Shown piece by piece: positions 47,352-50,563 of a DNA stretch of 50,563 bases. The notes beneath the pieces were generated by a model, which saw nothing but the letters and a program-made list of their open reading frames with translations, had not been told where the DNA came from and did not search any database. Source of the DNA: an uncultured Collinsella sp. (GTDB lineage: Bacteria > Actinomycetota > Coriobacteriia > Coriobacteriales > Coriobacteriaceae); the NCBI GenBank assembly GCA_934658705.1, contig CAKUHP010000010.1, positions 1 through 50,563 on the forward strand. Direction: 5' to 3'. Position 1 is the stretch's first letter. Each line of letters starts with the position of its first letter. The position numbers were made by a program, and so were the translations under genes.

Positions 47352-47890
47352 AGTTGGATGCCCTCGGCGACCTTCTCGACGGCCTTGTCGCCGGCGAGCG
47401 TGCGCAGCAGCTCAAGCGCAAAGGGGAGTGACTGGGCCATGCCGCTGGCGGTGATGATGTTGCCGTCTTGCGTGACCTTATCGCCGGTATAGGCACCCTC
47501 GGGGAAGCTCTTCTCGAAGCCGGGGAAGCAAGTGGCGTGGCGTCCCTCGAGCAGGTCGAGCTCGCCCAGGATAAACGGGGCGGCGCAGATGGCGGCGACG
47601 TGCTTGGTCGCAGCAAACTCGCAAACCACATCGCAGACACGCTGGTCGGCGCGCAGGTTGGTGGCGCCAGGCAGGCCGCCGGGCAGCACGACGCAGTCGT
47701 ACTCGTCAAAGTTGATCTCGTCAAAGAGCGCGTCGCAGGTTACGGGAATCTGCAGTGAGCTTACGACCTCGCGCGTGGGCATGATCGAGACGAGCGTGGC
47801 GCGAACGCCGCCGCGACGCATGACATCGACCATGGTCAGGCATTCAATCGTTTCAAAGCCATCGGCGGCAAGAACGGCAACGCTGGGCAT
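47348..47890 (-). CDS. DJ-1/PfpI family protein
   Basis: A 180-aa protein of the DJ-1/ThiJ branch. The nucleophile elbow Cys102 in AAICAAPFIL and the early acidic residue of DGFETIE are the conserved features. VVLPGGLPGATNLR is the preceding family motif and EKSFPEGAYTGDKVTQDGNIITASG the following one. It may be a deglycase, chaperone or redox sensor; the family is functionally mixed. The ATG at 47890 has AAAGGAAC upstream; it is the first gene of a two-gene operon with maf. Confidence 0.9.
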   Translation of the reverse strand: MPSVAVLAADGFETIECLTMVDVMRRGGVRATLVSIMPTREVVSSLQIPVTCDALFDEINFDEYDCVVLPGGLPGATNLRADQRVCDVVCEFAATKHVAAICAAPFILGELDLLEGRHATCFPGFEKSFPEGAYTGDKVTQDGNIITASGMAQSLPFALELLRTLAGDKAVEKVAEGIQL

Positions 47891-47969
47891 GAGGGTTCCT
47901 TTCGTAAGGCGGCATACAATTAGCCGTCTTATACCCCGAAGACCCCCACTTGCCACGCTCCATTCCCCA

Positions 47970-48002
47970 ATGATTTTTCTAGGACGGGGATTAAATAATC
48001 AT
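47970..48002. repeat. Palindromic repeat, GGGAC(A/G)GG-core family, copy F
   Basis: ATGATT (47970-47975) pairs with AATCAT (47997-48002) around an interior with AGGACGGGG. It resembles the arms at 33231 and 48023 in layout with a different stem. Confidence 0.65.
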
Positions 48003-48022
48003 CGGCTGTGCACGGATAGCAG

Positions 48023-48054
48023 GTAGCTAAAAAGCCCCGTCCCAAAAAGACTAC
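48023..48054. repeat. Palindromic repeat, GGGAC(A/G)GG-core family, copy G
   Basis: This matches the right arm of the cruciform at 33307-33340 almost base for base (CCCCGTCCCAAAAAGACTAC shared), with a small change at the left stem. It lies between the rRNA methyltransferase and the DJ-1/PfpI gene. Confidence 0.78.
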
Positions 48055-48074
48055 TCGGTGCAAAGACCATGTAG

Positions 48075-49388
48075 CTAGTTGCGCTTTAGATGTACAACGG
48101 TTTCGCAGTGGAAGGTTTGCGGGAACAGGTCGACCGGCGTGATCTTGACGGGGGAAAAGGTGCCCTCCTCGACAAAGCGCTTGAGGTCGCGGGCCAGAGT
48201 TGCCGGGTCGCAGCTCACGTAGGCGACATCACGGGCACTCGTGCTCGCGATGAGGTCGATGGCTTCGGGTGCCAGGCCTGCGCGCGGCGGGTCGACCACC
48301 AAGACATCGGCGTCCTGGTCGGGGAACTCGCGCACGGCGTCGCCGCCGATGACGTCGACGTTATCGAGCTTGTTGATCTCTAGGTTGCGGCGTAGGTCGC
48401 GCACGGCCGGGCCATAGGCCTCGACGGCGGCGACAAAATCACAGCGGCGGGCGAGCGGCAGGGTAAAGGTGCCGGCGCCGCAGTACAGGTCCACGGCCAG
48501 CTCGTCTTCCTGCGGGTCGAGGGCGTCCATTGCGAGTTCGATCAAAATCTCGGCGCCCTTGGTATTGACCTGGAAAAACGACGGGGCAGACAAGCGCATC
48601 TGGCCGTCGGCGATGTTCTCGGTCCACGAACCCTCGCCGGCGAGCATCTCGACTTTGGAGACGCGGCGGGCTTTCTTTTCGCCCTTGCTCATCACGCGTA
48701 CGATGCTCGTGGGGTGCGCGGCGTCCGACAGCACGCGGGAGACCTGCGAGCGCGGGAAGGAGCCCGTGGACGTCCAGAGTGCGACCTCGAGCGCCTTGGT
48801 GCGGCGCGAGGCGCGAATGCCAACGCGCTCAAGGCCGAGGTCGTGGCTGCCGCTCAGATAGTTGAGCGCGCCGACGACCGACTTGAGCGCCTTGGGAAAG
48901 CGCTTATCGAACAGCGGGCACGAATCGACGGTCACTATTTTGCTGGGGTCGACGCCGTGCATGCCAAGGCGCACGCGGCCGTTGACAACGGTCGGCTCGA
49001 GCTCGATTTTATTGCGGTAGCCCCAGTCGTCCTTGGTATGGCGGATGGGCTGCACCAGCTCATCGACCTGCTCGGGGGCGAACTTACCGATGCGCTCGAG
49101 CGTGGAGCGCAGATTTTGCTCCTTGGCGGCAAGCTGGGCGGTACGCGAGAGGTTGCCCCACGAGCAGCCGCCGCAGATGCCCACGAAGGGGCACGGAGGC
49201 TGAATGCGATCGGGGCTCGGCTCCAGAATCTCGGTGGTGCGGGCGCGCATAAACGACTTGCCGTCCTGCACGACCTCGGCCTCGACGGTGTCGCCCGCCA
49301 CGGCGCCCTGCACAAAAACGGCCTTGCCGTTATCGGCGTGCGCCAACCCGTCGGCGCCGTACGTCATCGATTCTATAGTGAGCTTCAT
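48075..49388 (-). CDS. rlmD: 23S rRNA (uracil-C5)-methyltransferase, RlmD/RumA family
   Basis: A 437-aa SAM-dependent methyltransferase making 5-methyluridine in 23S rRNA. The N-terminal TRAM domain (LTIESMTYGADGLAHADNGKAVFV) is followed by a [4Fe-4S] cluster site CPFVGICGGCSWG (Cys66, Cys72, Cys75, plus the Cys of VDSCPLFD). The methyltransferase core has FQVN, VDLYCGAGTFTLPLA (SAM site) and VDPPRAGL, and the catalytic Cys in VSCDPATLARDL. In Gram-positive bacteria one such enzyme may modify both U747 and U1939 (RlmCD), so the site is uncertain. Confidence 0.92.
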   Translation of the reverse strand: MKLTIESMTYGADGLAHADNGKAVFVQGAVAGDTVEAEVVQDGKSFMRARTTEILEPSPDRIQPPCPFVGICGGCSWGNLSRTAQLAAKEQNLRSTLERIGKFAPEQVDELVQPIRHTKDDWGYRNKIELEPTVVNGRVRLGMHGVDPSKIVTVDSCPLFDKRFPKALKSVVGALNYLSGSHDLGLERVGIRASRRTKALEVALWTSTGSFPRSQVSRVLSDAAHPTSIVRVMSKGEKKARRVSKVEMLAGEGSWTENIADGQMRLSAPSFFQVNTKGAEILIELAMDALDPQEDELAVDLYCGAGTFTLPLARRCDFVAAVEAYGPAVRDLRRNLEINKLDNVDVIGGDAVREFPDQDADVLVVDPPRAGLAPEAIDLIASTSARDVAYVSCDPATLARDLKRFVEEGTFSPVKITPVDLFPQTFHCETVVHLKRN

Positions 49389-49436
49389 ATTCCTGCCTGT
49401 CGGTCGCGGTGTTGTCCGCACCATGGTAGCAGGGAA

Positions 49437-49478
49437 AAGCGCCCCGCATCCGAGGCTTTCCTCAAATGCGGGGCGCTT
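49437..49478 (-). terminator. Terminator of ppk
   Basis: On the minus strand a perfect 13-bp GC-rich stem (49466-49478 with 49437-49449), itself containing a small GAGG/CCTC pair in its loop, is followed by TTTT. Confidence 0.85.
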
Positions 49479-49501
49479 CTACAAACCGCTTCTACAAACG
49501 T

Positions 49502-50563
49502 CTATTTGGTCTTGCCGGTAATAAGCGTCTTAAGACCCAGACCGATCAGGCCCAGACCCATGCGCACACGACCGGGGCGATGGCGCTCGATAGCCTTGGT
49601 CTTGCCAGCGGGCTTTTCGTGACGGGCACTCGTTTCGGGCGCGCGCTTGGCGGTCTGCGGCTCGGGCTGAGGCGCAGGCTCGGGCTCAATGACGGTCGCT
49701 TGGACCTTCTGGACCTCGGGTGCTGCCGGCTGCGGCTCGGGCTCGGGGGCGGGAGCGGTTACAGGCTCCGCCTCAACGACGGGCTCGGGTGCGGTCTCAG
49801 CGACGGGCTCTGGCTTCTCGACAGGCTCGACAGCCGCTTCGCGCTCAAGCTCGGCCTGAATAGCCTCTTCGGCCACACGTTCCTTTTCCTGCGCGCGCTG
49901 CTGCGCGGCGGCCTCGGCGTTGCGATAGGCGCGCTCCAGCAAGGCTTCCTGCGAGTTGAAGGGCTTCTCGCCTTCCTTGCGCTCCACGGGAACCCAGGTG
50001 CCGTCGCTCGTCAGGCTGCGGGCTTTCACGTTGTCGCGCAGCTGCATACCCATGTACTCGTGTACCAGGGCGCGACAGGTGGGGTCGAGCACGGGGAAGG
50101 CGATCTCCACGCGGTGCTCGGTATTGCGCGTCATCATGTCGGCCGAGCTCAGGTAGATCATGTCCGAGTCCACGCCAAAGGCGTAAACGCGCGCATGCTC
50201 CAAAAAGCGTCCGACAATGGAGCGGACATGCACGTTCTCGGTCTTGCCCGGGACGCCGGGTTTCAGGCACGAGATGCCGCGGATGATCATGTCCACGCGG
50301 ACTCCTGCGCACGATGCCTCGGCGATCTTGTCGATGACTTCGCGGTCGGTGAGCGAGTTGAGTTTAAAGAACACACGGGCGGGCTCGCCAGCGAGGGCGC
50401 GCTGGATCTCGCGATCCAGGCCGCGCATGATGAGCGGCTTGAGGCCCACGGGCGCCACGCCCAGGAAGCGGTAATCGCCGCGCAGGTTGCCCAGCGACAG
50501 GTTGCGGAAGAACAGGTTGGCGTCCTCGCCGATGCCGGGATGGGCGGTCATGAGCATAAAGTC
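49502..50563 (-). CDS. ppk: Polyphosphate kinase, C-terminal part with unusual tail (5-prime end outside window)
   Basis: The frame is open at the window edge. The first about 200 visible residues are the C-terminal catalytic half of PPK1, which polymerises phosphate from ATP: RNLSLGNLRGDYRFLGVAPVGLKPLI, IRGISCLKPGVPGKTENVHV, VGRFLEHARVYAFG and YLSSADMMTRNTEHRVEIAFPV are family segments. The core ends near QLRDNVKA. After it come about 150 residues not found in typical PPK1: a helical Glu/Ala/Gln-rich stretch, a Pro-Glu-Ala-Val-rich segment of about 70 residues, and a basic end RHRPGRVRMGLGLIGLGLK. This tail could tether the enzyme to polyphosphate or the membrane. Confidence 0.92.
   Translation of the reverse strand, partial: DFMLMTAHPGIGEDANLFFRNLSLGNLRGDYRFLGVAPVGLKPLIMRGLDREIQRALAGEPARVFFKLNSLTDREVIDKIAEASCAGVRVDMIIRGISCLKPGVPGKTENVHVRSIVGRFLEHARVYAFGVDSDMIYLSSADMMTRNTEHRVEIAFPVLDPTCRALVHEYMGMQLRDNVKARSLTSDGTWVPVERKEGEKPFNSQEALLERAYRNAEAAAQQRAQEKERVAEEAIQAELEREAAVEPVEKPEPVAETAPEPVVEAEPVTAPAPEPEPQPAAPEVQKVQATVIEPEPAPQPEPQTAKRAPETSARHEKPAGKTKAIERHRPGRVRMGLGLIGLGLKTLITGKTK

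Overview
The window reads as a chromosomal segment of a GC-rich, anaerobic, fermentative actinobacterium of the class Coriobacteriia, most likely Collinsella or a close relative. This is inference from gene content (L-lactate dehydrogenase, Pta with two AckA copies, ECF vitamin/amino-acid importer, acetylase-type lysine pathway, surface C69 dipeptidase) and from overall base composition; no rRNA or tRNA gene is visible to confirm it. Most genes have clear Shine-Dalgarno sequences and are separated by intrinsic terminators.

Layout. 1-5.8 kb: end of a membrane-protein gene, a small overlapping pair with a DUF4160 protein, nadE, a PLP aminotransferase and ldh. 5.8-9 kb: an Mbeg1-like hydrolase flanked by two copies of a small palindromic repeat, a nucleoid-associated protein and a Phd/RelE toxin-antitoxin pair behind a 46-nt palindrome. 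9-14.4 kb: lysine/diaminopimelate biosynthesis. A lysine riboswitch leads a single reading frame in which lysA and dapA are fused without a stop, followed by dapB and dapH; a divergent M20 peptidase is a candidate N-acetyl-DAP deacetylase. 14.4-20.2 kb: higBA, small membrane protein, Tat-type lipoprotein, a regulator plus membrane Ser/Thr kinase, a secreted coiled-coil wall hydrolase and a MOSC protein. 20.3-22.4 kb: an ATP-grasp ligase and an aspartate racemase that together look like a D-aspartate peptidoglycan cross-bridge module.

22.5-26 kb: an ECF importer (S, fused double ATPase, T). In front of the S gene is a 21-codon leader peptide with three consecutive Trp codons and an intrinsic terminator, which marks the importer as tryptophan-attenuated and probably TrpP-type. 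26-33.7 kb: C69 dipeptidase, a 30-aa membrane protein downstream of a lipid kinase, RNase D, YugP-like peptidase, xseA/xseB and a HIT protein.

33.9-38.9 kb is compositionally distinct (visibly AT-richer) and is the most interesting part: a LysR regulator, a 25-aa peptide gene ending in a CxYxxC core, a perfect-palindrome terminator, two tandem radical SAM/SPASM enzymes with overlapping ends, and an overlapping MFS transporter. This has the form of a RiPP (ribosomally made, modified peptide) cluster that I cannot assign to a known class.

38.9-50.6 kb: two tandem ackA genes (the first altered at family-conserved positions), convergent pta, glf plus a glycosyltransferase, P1 peptidase, maf, a DJ-1/PfpI protein, an RlmD-type rRNA methyltransferase and the 3-prime part of ppk with an unusual Pro/Glu/Ala-rich tail. 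Several intergenic gaps hold nested inverted repeats, and one family of short palindromes (conserved GGGAC(A/G)GG core inside different but self-complementary stems) recurs at seven places.
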